Source: Psettodes erumei | Taxonomy: Eukaryota > Chordata > Actinopteri > Pleuronectiformes > Psettodidae | NCBI GenBank assembly: GCA_016785225.1 | Contig: JAFBJZ010000613.1 | Span: forward strand, 248,001 to 312,000 | DNA: 64,000 nucleotides | Reading direction: 5' to 3' | Part shown: piece by piece, positions 1 through 41,500 of the stretch | Layout of the letters: each line of letters begins with the position of its first letter | Numbering within the stretch: position 1 is the first letter of the stretch | Notes under the pieces: generated by a model | Databases searched by the model: none | What the model saw: the letters and a program-made list of their open reading frames with translations, nothing else | Told to the model about the DNA's origin: nothing | Position numbers and translations under genes: made by a program

Positions 1-672
1 CCTTCCCCTCACCCCTAACCATCCCTCGACCTCTTCCTCTTATCTCCTCATCGCCTGTAAAGTGATTCCCCGATCGTCTCTCAAACCCCCTCAGCCCTGT
101 CTCCTCCAATTCCTTCCATCCCACTGAACTCCTGCTTGCTCCTCCCCCCCCGTACCTCTTTATCCCCTCTCCCATCACCCCCCTCTCCTCTCTGATCCAT
201 GTCGGACGGACCCCGGGGCTCTCCGGGCCCACGCAGTGGGGGTTACCCCTCTGGAGGATGATGGTGGTGATGGGAGCCAAGTATCCGTGGGGATAAATGC
301 TGAACAATATCATGTCATGAACATCGTAATCCCCCCCCCCCTTGTTCTGGACTGATCCATTCTAATCCCTTCAAAACGTACCCATTCCTTCACTTTAACT
401 TCCTTCTGTCAAAACGCTGCCTGTGAAATAAAAGCACCTTCAGCTCCATCTCTCCTGCTCCACCTTCCTCCCCGACTCAGTCTCAACACTCAGTGCAGGC
501 AGTTGTTTACAAATCACGGGTGTGTGACACACAGCTGGGCTTAAAACAGTTCCAGCTCACTTGCTCAAGGCTTATACAATTCCCCTGAGCCGATAATAAA
601 AAGAGTTCTCAGTGAAAATGAAGACAAAATGTGTCAGAAAACAAAAAGGATGTGGCATGACAGCAGGAAAAA

Positions 673-705
<33 letters not shown>

Positions 706-1833
706 GTGTGGCTCTTCTTAAGGAACTGATATATGCCAGAATCTGCGTCCAGACTCGGTGCCGTGTGCAAAATCCAGACCTGTGAGACGTCTTCATTAGT
801 ACGCCGGACTCACAGAAAACCTCAAACTCAAATGTTAATGGTGTTTGAACAATTTCCAGGACTGTGCAGCGAGCGTGCTTCATGAAATCCAGTGATGCCT
901 GCACGTGACCGTGTAACCTCTCCCACAGGAAGAGATGAGATAATGACGGGCGCCGTACCGCGGGGACACGCACACGCCCGTATTGAATTTAGACCTCAGT
1001 TGAGGATGGCAGAGACCGATGAGCTGCGTGAGCGCGGCCAACTTGCAGCCTGTGTAATCAAATAGTGATGCCACAGCAATATGAGCCGGGGCAGGGCGGG
1101 TGGAGTCGGACGCCGCCGCTTTGTTAAAGGGACGTTAGAGCGGCTGTGAAAGCACAGAGCTGATGTTCGGTTCGTTTTCGTTGGTAAAGCAGAAGAAGCG
1201 CCGAGGAACCTCCTGAGAGCTCGGACCAAACGGACATGAGCCGCAGAGAGAAGCGAGCGCAGGGAAAATGAAAAGTTTTGTAATATTTATGAGCATCACA
1301 GTCAGCATAATAAGCTTTCTAGCTAATGAGTCGACTTCACTCACTCGTAACTCAGATCTGATGAAAGCCCCCCCCCCTTCTCTGTGGGGAGAATTCTGGG
1401 GGACGGTCCCTGAGCGCCGTCGCCAAAGCGTTTGAATGCTGCAGTTTTTGTAACGGCGCTTTGTGCTGGACGCTTTTACAGATATTAATATCAGCTGACA
1501 AATGATGGCGTTAGTGCAGCGGTGCAGAGGAAGAGGTGTGAAGGGCTCTCTGAACTAATGAAAAGATTCAAACGTGTTTTTTTTTTCTCTTTTTGTAGAG
1601 ATGGTGCCTGTCACTGCTGGAACACTAAGTACAGGTTTAGTGCTCAGTTTGGAGGTGGAGATGGAATATTAATTCTTCTCTTCATCCATCCAAAAATGGA
1701 GAAAAATAAAGTATCAAGTGCTCGTCTCACTTTCCAGGGAAAGTTGTGTGGAGTTCATTAACATGTGCGTTTAGTTCTGCAGAATGAGACGTTTTAGAAG
1801 CTTTTGTGGTGTGTGTGTGTGACTGTCATCTAC
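1..1833. other. abi1 intron, left edge of window
   Basis: No further abi1 exon or other gene could be recognised left of the donor at 1833. The stretch holds a (GT)15 repeat at 675-704 and C-rich tracts near 140-180 and 330-345. The short open frames here have no family resemblance. Confidence 0.6.
675..704. repeat. (GT)15 microsatellite
   Basis: Uninterrupted GT dinucleotides in an abi1 intron. Confidence 0.95.
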
Positions 1834-25264
<23,431 letters not shown>

Positions 25265-26627
25265 CTTACATCTCTCCGCAGAGCCTCCCTTCCCTCTCTG
25301 CTTTCCCTTTGATTGAAACAGCCACCAGCCCCAGTTCAGCTCTGCCTCAAAAAAAGAAAAAAAGAACTCCTTTGCCTGCTATTGTGGGATTCCTGCCCTC
25401 GCTTTGGCGTAACCTCAAACCGAAGATCGTCTGTAAAAGTGAAGAGTACTTACTCAACACTTAAAAAGCGGGGCCGCTTTTCAATCTGCAAGCAAGGCGT
25501 GAACGCGCGTGTGCTAGAAACAAAATTGTAGATATTTTTTTTAATCATTATTTTACACATATTATTGCCAACCCATTCATTCATTTTTACGTCTGCTTAG
25601 TTCAATTACACTGGGTTGAATAAATGTACAAGTGGAAAATGCATCGGCACCATCACTTGTTTTGTTTTGTCTCGGTTTATTATGAATTCAGCTTTGTATT
25701 TATTGAATATATAACATTAAATAAGAGGCGTTTCTTTTCTTCAAAACGGACGTAGGAAAAAATAATCTCTCCACCCAACTCTATAAATCGTACAGAGTTG
25801 TGGTGTCCGAAAAAGAAGACAAAGTGAGAGCTCTTATTCCTATGTCACGCCTACATATCACGCTTCCAAACAGCAGGAAAAACATGGATCCGAGTAGAGC
25901 ATGCTGGGATATGTAGTGTTTCTCTGAACCGTCGCTACAGTGGATATAAGTTATGTATTCCCAGTGACAGCGAAGTATTATAACATACTGTCTCATAGTC
26001 TTTCCGCCTCGGTTATTTTTCTCCGTTTATTTGGTCTGTATTTCTGTTTGTCCAACAAAACACGCTGGACTTGGAAGTATATTCCCACTACAGCGTTTGG
26101 GTCGAAGCGGAGGATTGTGGCGCTTGTAGGAATTTTCGGTATCCTGTAGAAAACGACAACTCCCAGAGTGCACCTCCGTCTGCTTTTCTATATCGTTCAT
26201 GGCGTCTGGTCGAGGGCTAAAGACGGGTCGCCTCCTGATAAACACAGTTTAACGGTAAGCGTCGTCGTTTTTGAGCTTTTCCGTCGACAGTTTGGGGTGT
26301 AGATTGCATTTGTCATTAATGTCGCTTTGTTTGGATCCGTGTCGCGTACTAATCGGTGTGCCCTAGATTTACAACCGAAAAGCCTCCTCCAACTGACAGT
26401 CATAACATACTGTAAATACTGTAGCTTAGTAGTTCAACTTGTCGCATTAGCATTGCAAAAGTAGTTTTTACGTCCTTAAATTGTTATGAAGTGATAGCGT
26501 AAATGCAAACACGGAAGTGATCTTTTATCCCACGCCACTGGCGCGTCTTCCATCGCAGCGGCGTGTTTACGTGTTGTTACGTGTTGTCTGTCTTCAGGTT
26601 TTGTTTTGGCCGTCACCGAGTGGCACG
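25265..26627. promoter_or_regulatory. Divergent abi1 / acbd5 promoter region
   Basis: The abi1 start codon (minus, 25264) and the acbd5 start codon (plus, 26628) face away from each other with 1363 bp between them. A perfect ETS-type motif ACGGAAGTGA lies at 26511-26520. A likely noncoding first acbd5 exon ends at 26254 (donor GTAAGC), with a matching acceptor at 26596 (tcttcag). No TATA box was seen near either start, as expected for housekeeping promoters. The transcription starts themselves are not determined. Confidence 0.55.
26199..26252 (+). other. Short upstream ORF in probable acbd5 5' leader exon
   Basis: An ATG at 26199 opens a 17-codon frame that ends in TAA at 26250-26252, two bases before a good donor (GTAAGC at 26255). 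If the leader exon is real, every acbd5 mRNA that includes it carries this complete upstream ORF before the main start. A role in translation control is inference. Confidence 0.35.
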
Positions 26628-29600
26628 ATGGAGGTGGAGAGCTTCAGAGCGGAGGACGAAGGGCGTTTGACGCAGCTGCGGTTTGAAGCTGCCGTCAAAG
26701 TGATCAAGAGTTTACCCTCGGATGGTAAGCGCCTGCCGCGCCAGTCCGGGCCAGTTTAACCAGTTCAACACAGCGTTCAAACGGGACGGTGTCAGGCCAA
26801 GTCAAGTCAGGCGCAGGGCAGCAGCTTGGCCTGCCTGAGATCTTGTGCGATTTAAAAGGCCTAATCCACTTTACTTGCAGCGTACAGTGCAGACGCTTTT
26901 CCTTCCACAGACGGCTCCTCTTTACAGTGTGAATTCTGCTCATAAATCAAATTCCTGTCTTTCAGGTCCCTTTCAGCCATCCAATGACATGATGCTCAAG
27001 TTCTACAGTTACTATAAACAAGCAACCGTGGGAGCGTGCAATATACCCCGGCCTGGCTTCTGGGACGCTGTTGGCAGAGCAAAATGGTAATAAGGAAAGG
27101 AAATGCACATTTGGTGAATATGTTATTATTGTGTATCAAATGGGGAAAATATTATGGCGGCATTTCTTTGAGGTTCTGACATGTGTCCATACAAATTTTC
27201 TTCTAAGGGCAAAATGACAAGCACAAGTTGTCCTGAATACCATACTCTTGAAAACTAATCATGCACTAAGACTTTGGATATTGACACAGTCTTTTGACCC
27301 GTGCACATTGCGTAACATGTCGCTTTTAGCCCACTTTGACCTCACTGTGCAAAAGCAGCACAGAGTAAACGTGTCTCGTGGAGGGTTTCTGACCCAGTGA
27401 TACTGCGTCTGCTGGGACTCCGGCTGTGCGAGGTGATCTCTGGACTGGGCGTGCAGTGAAATGCGACTTGGAATGTGACCTCTTACCCACCAGGCTGCCC
27501 AGTTTCTCCAGTGCTCCCATTGCGTTGGTGTGATTTTTGCAAGTGTATCAGGAACACTTAGTTTAGGATATCTGCTCTCCTCTCACTAATGAATGATTAA
27601 GTTTCTGTCAGTCTTTGACCACAACTAACAAATGTCACAGTGACCTAAAATAAACTGACCTTACTAACAAAGTTTAAAACTTGCACAAAAGCAAATTAAC
27701 ACTCAGCAGGACTTTGCTTTTCACTGGAAAAAATATATAATACTGAATTTTTTTTAACTTTTATGATTCAGGGATGCATGGGATTCTCTCGGAGACATGT
27801 CAAAAGAAGCAGCGATGGCAGCCTATGTTGATGAAATGAAACTGGTATGTTTTCTCCCTTAAAATTCCTTTTTATGGAGGCTGTAACAGTTGTTTTGAAA
27901 AGGATAACTTAGAGTTACAGTCAAACTTGCCTTCAGCCTGCCATTTCCCTGGATGTGTAGATCCTGGAGGGCATGCCCATGACGGTTGAGGTGGAGGAGC
28001 TCCTGCGCGTCCTCGGCCCGTTCTATGAGCTGGTGGAAGAGAAGAAAAAGATCACGCAGATATCAGACCTGAGCACAGGTAGGATGCCATCAACAGGTGG
28101 CAGAACCTCAACAGAACCTTTCTCTCCCACCTTTCACAGGCGGCGCTTAACCTCTCACAATTTGCCTCCTGTCATGCGCTCAGCTCGTTTGACACAGTTT
28201 GCTAGGCAGCTGGAAGGCAAGTACATCAGTGTGAAAACACTGGAGTCTGGTGGTATAGTTTAGCACCAGTGTTGTGTTGTAGCTCAGATGCTTTTTGTGC
28301 TTGCATGCTTAGTTCCTGGTACAGAAGGAGTGGCTAAGCACATTTAAGGTTTCTTCTGTGGTCGGCAGAGGACCAGTTAGTATTGCTTTGTCTTTTAGTG
28401 CTGTGATGTTGCAGTAAGTTGCGTTTGGTCGTGCAGGGTTTGGTTCAATGCTGAATTCAGTGTCATCGAAAAGCATGGCAAAGAGCATCACCAGAACCAT
28501 GGAAATGAACGGCACACTGGAGACGCGGCCTGTCAGGCTCACATCAAAGGAAATGAATGAAGGGTCTGAGGAAGAAGAGGAAGATGAGGAGGAGGAGGAA
28601 GAGGATGATGATGAAGATGAGGAAGAAGTTGGTATAAGGGAGGTCAGAAAAGGTAAAGAAGTTGTTTAAAATCAACTCATTTCAATGTGTGTGTGATTGC
28701 AAGGAATGGATTTGGTTTGATTTTTTTTTTCTTAGGGGTAGGGGATTTGATTTCAAACAAGAAATCAAATGCTTCACAGCCAAAGAAGAGTTCAACCAGG
28801 AGACACAAACTTCCCCTGTCCAATGGTAAAGTGGCTAACGGGGTCGCCCATCTGACCAACGGGAGTCATTCCAGGGTGGCTCTGAACGGCGAGGGCTCCC
28901 AGGAGGCTTCAGTCAGTGAGCCTGTGCTGAACGGTCACCACGCAGGTGAGGACGCGCTCCGTCGTTTCCCGTCGTGTTTGGACCTGCAGCACGTCCACAA
29001 AGTGTTTCAAAATGGTTTCTGAACACTCGCCGCACCCACTGCCTGTACTTGTGTGTCACTGCACCATGTGAGCAGATAATCCTCCTAAGCTCTGTTGCCA
29101 GAGCTGTGGCAACTCGGCAGGCACAGAATCTTTACAGACTTTACACATCAGCTGCTCCTGGGACAGTTTTATTGGAGTAAATTAATGCCTCTGCAAAAAT
29201 AGAGCACCAAGCCCCAAATGAAGTGCATGCTGGCTTTCCCCATGTCACTCTGTTAATTACACTGCAGTTTATTTTACATTACAATGCTGGGAGGCTGAGC
29301 TTTTCCTTTTTCCTGTACCATCTGTTCTGTTGTCAGATCCCAGTGACAATATGTCTGCACCCAATCACCTGGCCAGCGACTCGGACAGCGAAGTCTACTG
29401 CGATTCTGTGGACCAGTTTGGCCAGGAGGAGGCAAGTGATGGCATAATATTTAAAAACACACAAACGAGGACTTGTGTTTAGTGAATATGTGCATCATTG
29501 ATTTACCTTCATGTGCATCTTCTCCAGAGCGCAGAGCATAACCACTCTCTGGATGACCTGGAGGAAAAGGAGAGCCGCGTGGCGCAGCTTCCCGAGGCGA

Positions 29601-30702
29601 CGCCTGAGATCCAGGAGGATGATCAGGATCCACCAAAGGTCATCAGGTGCGGAGGAGAGGATGGAGAGCCCAGCGGGGCGATGTCGCAGAGACAGAGACT
29701 GGACGCAGACAAGCCAGACAGCTTCCTGCTCAGAAGAGGGCGGGGTGAGTTTACTTGTACTCTGCACACATAAAGTTCTCAAGGGGGCAATGACATAATG
29801 TCATTTAAATGAATACAGAGGTTACCATAGGCCGCGATATTCTCTGTGTCTGTTAGGATCCCGGTCTCCAAGCCGCGGCTCTGGAGCCCTGGCGCCCACG
29901 CACAGCGGTGGAGACGGGGACGGGGGCCACTGGGGAGGAGCAGTGACGCCCGGAGGGAACCTGAACGAGCAGATCGTGGTGGCGTTGGCCAGACTGCAGG
30001 AGGACATGCAGAGCGTGCTGGAGAGGCTGCACACCCTGGAGGCTCTCACTACCAGTCAGGTCAGACCGATCTGCTGCCTCACAAACAGGAGTCATATAAC
30101 AGGTCCCGCAGCATGGCCGCCAGGCACTAACCCATTGTAAAAATTAACACTGATCCTGCTAAGATTGGATCTCAGCAAGTAGATTAGGTTTTATGGAGGG
30201 AAGGGGTTCGGACTTTGTCTCAGTAAACAACACTGATCTGACAAAAATGACGAAAGCTTTTACTTTCTCTCTACAGGCAAGATCAGTGGCTCTGTCTCCG
30301 CCTTATGCATCACCCCAAGTGAACAAGAAGAGCCAGGTCAGTTTAAAGTAAATTGTCAGAGTGGCTCTTTGTATTGCACATGGCAGAACATGCCTTAGCT
30401 GATCTGAACACCATTAAAACTTCTATGAAGAGCCACACTTTCATTTGAAATAATGTTGCTGTCCTTAATTCTTTGGTTTCCTCCCCACAGAAGCCGTCCT
30501 GGTGGCCTTTTGACATTTCTCCGACCAGTTTGGCCTTCGCTGTGATTTGGCCATTTGTGGCACAGTGGCTTATCCGCCTGTACCTGCAGAGGAGGAGGAG
30601 GTATTGTTGTACAGACACGACAGAAACACCACTGTGAAATTTAACTTTGCAATTCACAAATGTAACTCCTGGATTTTCTTCTTCTACAGACGAATCAACT
30701 GA
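26628..30702 (+). CDS. acbd5: Acyl-CoA-binding domain-containing protein 5
   Basis: Peroxisomal tail-anchored protein that binds very-long-chain acyl-CoA and tethers peroxisomes to the ER through VAPA/VAPB. Exons: 26628-26724, 26966-27086, 27772-27844, 27961-28078, 28437-28652, 28736-28945, 29337-29431, 29528-29744, 29857-30059, 30277-30336, 30491-30600, 30690-30702, giving 510 codons plus TGA. Residues about 13-100 are the ACB domain (FYSYYKQATVG, AKWDAWDSLG). Residues about 170-200 are a Glu/Asp run. The FFAT-like core EVYCDSV is near 297-303, preceded by acidic serines. A coiled coil is near 418-448. A single membrane segment near 482-501 is followed by the basic tail RRRRRIN, typical of peroxisomal tail anchors. 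The intron after 29431 begins with GC. The start agrees with the family (RFEAAVKVIKSLP follows closely), although an in-frame upstream ATG exists at 26517. Confidence 0.95.
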
Positions 30703-32010
30703 ACCTGCATACGTCCCAACACCCATAGGCACAGACGATAACGAGTCCTCTAAATGTCTCTGGTCGGGTTGCTAATGGCTATAACCCCCCCCCCTCCTGC
30801 CCCCCCAGCTTAGACCCACAGCCCAGTAATTTGCTTTTGCACTAGAAGAATGCACCTAGAGTAACGAGCGAGAGGAAGATGTCCTCTGGAGCGCGTTGTG
30901 CTGTGGATGCGGCATCGAAAAGGAACCTGAATGTGCGGGCTCGGAGCGCGCCACCACACAAGCTTTTCCAGATGATACCACTGTACTGGAATCTTTCTCT
31001 CTGTAAGAAATGGTTTGTGTTGAGAGGGAAAACTTGTGGTTGGAATGTCGTCAGTGTGTTTATAGACCAACTACACAAGCTTCTCAGTTATTTCCATAGC
31101 TAAGGCTTTGTTGCACAAAAGAATGGGCCTGATACTTTGTTGTTTTGCTTGACGTCGTTATAAATTTGTTATTTGCCCCGGCAATGCTGCTATAATGAAA
31201 TGTTGAAATAACTGTAATTAGTAGAAGGGAGGATTGAATGTAATAATATACTGATTTGTGAGATTCATTTAACTGGTGAGAATAAGTTAATATTTATTGT
31301 TTTTAGCGACGGTTTCAGCCGCGTGAGCGAGGTTTCAGTTAAAATTACATGTTGTTGATAAGTTAGATTAAGATTCTTCTGTCCTCCAGCATATCAGTGT
31401 GAGCCTCCACTTCATCTTTTCCAAATACAAAAAAAAGTGCCTCGACATCATAGGTACAGTCACAGGTGGCATTATGATTTCATACAGTCAACATTGCAGC
31501 GTTGGTGTTCGAGTACTGGACCAAATGAACATCAGTCGAACAACCTAATGAGCCATGAGAATCTCCATCCGACGGCCTCATCTTCCCTTCAGCCCTCTGG
31601 TTATCAATGCATAACACGTGCCCCTGTCTGCATTGTTTACGTTGTCATGTTTTCTCTGTGGTATAATTTAAACATGTGACATAATATTTTTGTGTGAATA
31701 TCAAGATTCTGTCTGAGCTGATCGTAATCATCAATTGTTTGCAAGCGAGAGCTACACAAGTTGTACACAGCAGCTGTACAGTTCAGATGATTAAAATGCA
31801 ATATTTTCATTGCATTCCCATGTATTATTAATATAGATTACTATATGGTATTTACTAAGGTTTGCATCTGCAGTAGCCATGATGTTTTAATATAAGAGTA
31901 ATAGTTTCTACTGAAATGTACCAAGGCTTTCTCACCCTCTCTGCCTGTGGATAGAGTGGTGTTTGCATGTGATAATCTAAGCCTAAAATAAAGTTTTCAT
32001 AAAGCATTTT
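30703..32010 (+). other. acbd5: acbd5 3' UTR
   Basis: Non-coding stretch of about 1.3 kb after the TGA. It ends near the AATAAA at 31987-31992, the only well-placed polyadenylation signal before the convergent mastl 3' end. C-rich runs occur near 30786-30808. Several short open frames have no family resemblance. Confidence 0.6.
31987..31992 (+). other. acbd5: acbd5 polyadenylation signal
   Basis: AATAAA about 1.28 kb after the stop codon, shortly before the convergent mastl 3' end. Confidence 0.65.
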
Positions 32011-32159
32011 AGTTTGTTGAGATTATTTCAATGGGAAATATGTTTGCTTCCTTTCTGAGTTTGATGAGAAGATGTCTGTTTTACGCTTCAGTTTGGTGAA
32101 GTCTGTGTTTCAGTATCTGATTTTGTCACAATGGCCCAGAGTTCATCATGTTACAAACA

Positions 32160-32872
32160 GATTTTATTTGTATAATCCTTTTTTATCGGAGTAAACAGGA
32201 CAAAAATGTCACAAGGAGCCAAGTTTAAAAAAGAAAAGTAGTGTGGAAAAAAGGCAGCGGACAATGATATCCAAAAACAAAATTACAAGTGGAATAAAAT
32301 AGAGGGGGAAAATTACAAAGCACACTGGTCTTAAAACGACACAAAATGTTAAGATTTACAAATAAAATATTATTTTTCAAATATATTAGGAGGATTTTCT
32401 TCAGCAGTGTTGTACCCTGCCCACGAACAGCAGGGGAACATCACAAACAGCAGCAAAAATGAAGTGTCTCGGTATCATCAGGCAGGAAGTGCCACATTTA
32501 CATGAACTTACATAGAAAGTCATTTTGTATTTAATCAATATAACACTACAACAACACAGAAATCAGAGCCTACTGTAAGCTAAAGCAGTAGCGAAGAGTA
32601 TTTTACTACTGAGAGAAGAACCGAACTGAAGAGCCAAGACTACTGCATGTAATATGGTAGCACTTACTGGGGGTATTAAAGAATTTCATCTTTCTACTAT
32701 GTATACTTACATCTGCCTGAGCAGCCAACACATTCAGCTTTCATCTGACTCTCATGACCTGGATTGCACATACCTAAAATGCTTTTTTTCAAATTATTAC
32801 CAAACATTATTAGTGTGTATTTATTTCTGTAACGGCTCTGATGGAGTAAAACTCACACGATGTCGGCAGCTC
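32160..32872 (-). other. mastl: mastl 3' UTR
   Basis: About 700 bp on the minus strand after the mastl stop at 32873. A minus-strand AATAAA lies at 32168-32163. It converges on the acbd5 poly(A) signal with only about 170 bp between the two. Confidence 0.5.
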
Positions 32873-37839
<4,967 letters not shown>

Positions 37840-38531
37840 CGTATAAGTCGTTTAAAATGAATATTTACGTGGTGTCTGTAACAGCTACCCTGCCCAAAGT
37901 AAACACTCACATGATAAAACGACAGGCTCGGGTTTGTTTTGAAAATTTGAATTGCGCTGTTCTTCCGCGGGGTCTTCTAACGTCCAATCAACTGCCTGTA
38001 CGAAAAGCACAACACACGCCGAAATTGTGACATGATGAACAGTTACAATTTAATAGTATTTTTAATTTAATATCTGGTAAATTTCTAAAACTATATATAT
38101 ACCTCTCCCAACCAGACTTTTAAATATTTTATTTTTGATCAGGCAATAAGGAGTACGTAACCATACAGCCTTGGTACTGACGATCAGACGTTTTAACCAC
38201 TTGGAGAAAAAAAACAACTAACGGGAAATTTTGAATTATATATTATATCTGTCATATACAGTATGCGATTTTAACAAGATTTTTAAAACTGCGTTTTTCG
38301 TCACATCGATGATGTAATGCCGTCATCGACCTGACGTAATTTTGTAGTCCATTTGACCTCAGACGCCGGAGAATCCATTTGCTATTACCAGCTAAGGTGC
38401 TAAAAGTTGTGTAACGACAGAAACAAAAAGGACACCGCTCCCGGGAGGACTTGTTCAGTTACGTTATATAGAGGGTCTGTCCCAACACGTCCGCCCTCCA
38501 AATCTTTATTTTCAACTGTCAATCGGCAAAA
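37840..38531. promoter_or_regulatory. Bidirectional mastl / yme1l1 promoter
   Basis: 692 bp separate the two start codons, which point away from each other. A CREB/ATF-type motif TGACGTAA lies at 38332-38339, with a related tgatgtaatgccgtca just upstream. Two TTTGAA motifs at 37938-37943 and 37946-37951, about 100 bp from the mastl start, resemble the CHR element of cell-cycle genes, but the hexamer is common in AT-rich DNA. No TATA box was found. Confidence 0.6.
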
Positions 38532-41500
38532 ATGTTTTCACTGTCGACGTCGCCACAACAGGTAAACCGACTGAATAGCCGCTTGTGACTTAGCTAGCAA
38601 ATGTTAATGTGTTTTCTTCTGACAACTTGTGTGTGTTTTTACTTATATTGTTAGCTTTGTTGGGGAGTTATAACAACAAAAGCCTCCATGAGCTTTAGTT
38701 TTAGTTTAGTTTTAGATTTTAGGTTTCTTTTAGTCTTATTGTTCTCTCGATTGTCAATGACAGCTTAGCTTGGCTAATGTTAGCATGACCAAGTCAACAC
38801 TAGATTGCTTCATAATCTGCATTTCATGACGTTGCCTCAGTAAACTGTTTTAAAGCGTGGGTCCCCGACTACCATGGCACCTGCGGTTTGGTGTAATCAT
38901 ATGATATATTTGGTTAGAGCAAGGCATGAAGTAAAGTGAAGGGTGCTAACTTAATCTTAAAAGAGTTGGGGTTACATAAACCACATACATCTGACATATG
39001 TGGGCCACACTACTCTCTGTTTGCCAGAGTCAGCCTGAATAACAATGACATAACAGTCCTGCCCCTGCTGTCCTGTCTCAGGGATCAGCGCGAAATGCTG
39101 CAAAACTAAAACATCTTTAAAAACATTCCCTTATGTGAGTGGTGCGTACATGTAATAACTGTAAGGTGATGCATCTCAGCACGTGTTGGAAGGTTGTCCT
39201 TCACCCTGCTCTGTTGTTATGTGTCTGACAGATGATAGTGCCCCTCAGCCAGCTCATCAACGCCCTGCACTCTCTGAAGAACACAGCCACAGCTTCAGTT
39301 CAGACCCTGCACAAAGATTTCAGTCCGGAGCACAGTTCATTTCTCAAAGAGGTGAGAGTCACACCAAGGATGCAGCATATATTTATGTGACTGCATGAAG
39401 GTACAGTACATGATTGTCAGTCAGCTTAAAGATGGTGTAGATATCCTACTCTGGCTCTCTGTTCTTCATAGCCCACTGTGAGTCTGAGGGACCTCGGCCT
39501 GTCAGAGATCAGAGCGAGTCAACTGGATGAGTTGGTCAGCAGGTTACTGCCTGCACCTGGACCAGAAGAACCCCCCGCTGTTCCTTCGACGTGGAGGACA
39601 AGTCATGTTTCTGCAGACAGCTTCTTTCACAACAAGCATGGTGAGCAGCACAGCTGAAAGGGTCTCCAGCTTTCAGGGTTTTCTAAATCTCTAAGTTTAC
39701 AGTGCAATATCATGCAAACCAAACATTTTTTGTCTTTCAGGATTTTCACACAGAAGGTTGGGAGTTTATGGCTCCCCAATATTCCACAGACAATACCACA
39801 GTCCACTAAAAGACGTCTGCTCTCAGCTACAGTTCTTGCCTTGTAAGAAATCAACTTTGAATCCTTAAGCCGCTGTGTGTAAAGTATCTGCATATATCAA
39901 GGGTTTGTGATGTAATGTAGTATTCACTCTTTGCTCTTTTCCACATGTGCCTCTATGTAGTATGGGTCCAAAGTCGGGGTTTCAAGACACTTCGAACAAA
40001 GACAAGACGAACAGAGTCCGCTTATGATGGTCCAGTGGAGTCTGAGACCTACACACCAGCCTTTATGAAGGTTAGCATGTTAATGGACAGTTCCAGTGGA
40101 TGTAGTTGTGAGGTCCCACTCCACTGTTTGAACATTACCCACCAACTCTTCCTGCATCATCCTCACAGGGGTTGCTCCTGCGGGAAAAGGGACCAGAGGT
40201 GCAGTCGTTGGACCAAGTGCTAAAACAAAGGAATCTTCCAGAAAACCAGCAGGAGGCGTTCAAGACAGGCTTCACTGAGGGGTTCATGAGGTCTCAGGCC
40301 TTTACTCAGAGAACACAAGGCATGTGGCTCACTCACTTGGCCATCAGGCACTACAGTTAACTGGAAAGAAAAACACACTGTAACAGTTGCACCTGGCTTA
40401 CTTTGGGTGGCAGTGCTGAGTTGGGAACAGAGGGACAGGACTCGGAGCTAATGATTTCTCTCCTGTGTTTTGACAGACTCACTGAGGAGAACCAGGCTGA
40501 TACTGTTGGTCCTCCTGCTAATTGGTATTTATGGCCTGTCAAGAACCCCGTTTCTCTCGGGTAAAGGCTCCTTTTCTGATGCTGGTTTGTTTCAGTTTTC
40601 ATTCTTTCTTATGCTTGCAAATCAACTCCCACAACCCCTACATGCACACTGCAAAGAGAACGAAGCTTGTTGGTGTCTGCAAGCATAAGCATTAGCTTAG
40701 ATAATTGATGTAATATGTTTTTGATATGTGCACGATCAGGTTAAGATGACAGGATATCTCTCTGTTGGTGTGCATGTAGAGTGTGACTGATTATTCTGCT
40801 GAATACCACAGTGTAGTAATGCCAAAATATCGGTATCAAATGTATATGTTTTCATGCCTGAGTGCTGGCACTATTCCAATAGTTGGAAATGTGTAAAAGT
40901 AGCATACATTTGGTTCATTGTATTTACACGTGTGCCACAGTAAGCATACTGCAAACAGCAGCTGTGTAGTTTATGAATGGTCTCCTTGTAATGATCCAGT
41001 TGTTGCTGTGATTTCACAGTGAGGTTCCGCACCACATCTGGACTGGACTCGGCGGTGGACCCCATCCAGATGAAGAACGTGACATTTGAGCATGTCAAAG
41101 GAGTGGAGGAGGCAAAGAATGAGTTACAAGATGTTGTTGAGTTTCTCAAGAACCCACAGAAGTTTACTGTGCTGGGTGGAAAGCTGCCTAAAGGTATAAT
41201 CGCCAAACTCTCTCCACATGTTACATTTCCTCCACATTTATTAGCCAGGAAAATAAACTAATTTTAGTTTAGTTATGTTATTTACTTGTCCTCTTTTCCT
41301 CTCAGGGATCCTCCTTGTTGGTCCACCAGGCACAGGAAAGACTCTGCTAGCACGAGCCGTGGCTGGGGAGGCTGACGTGCCTTTCTACTACGCCTCAGGA
41401 TCCGAGTTTGATGAGATGTTTGTGGGTGTCGGTGCGGGCCGCATCAGGAACCTTTTCAGTAAGTTTGCTGCTTGTGAGAAAGTGTGAGGGACCAGATGAG

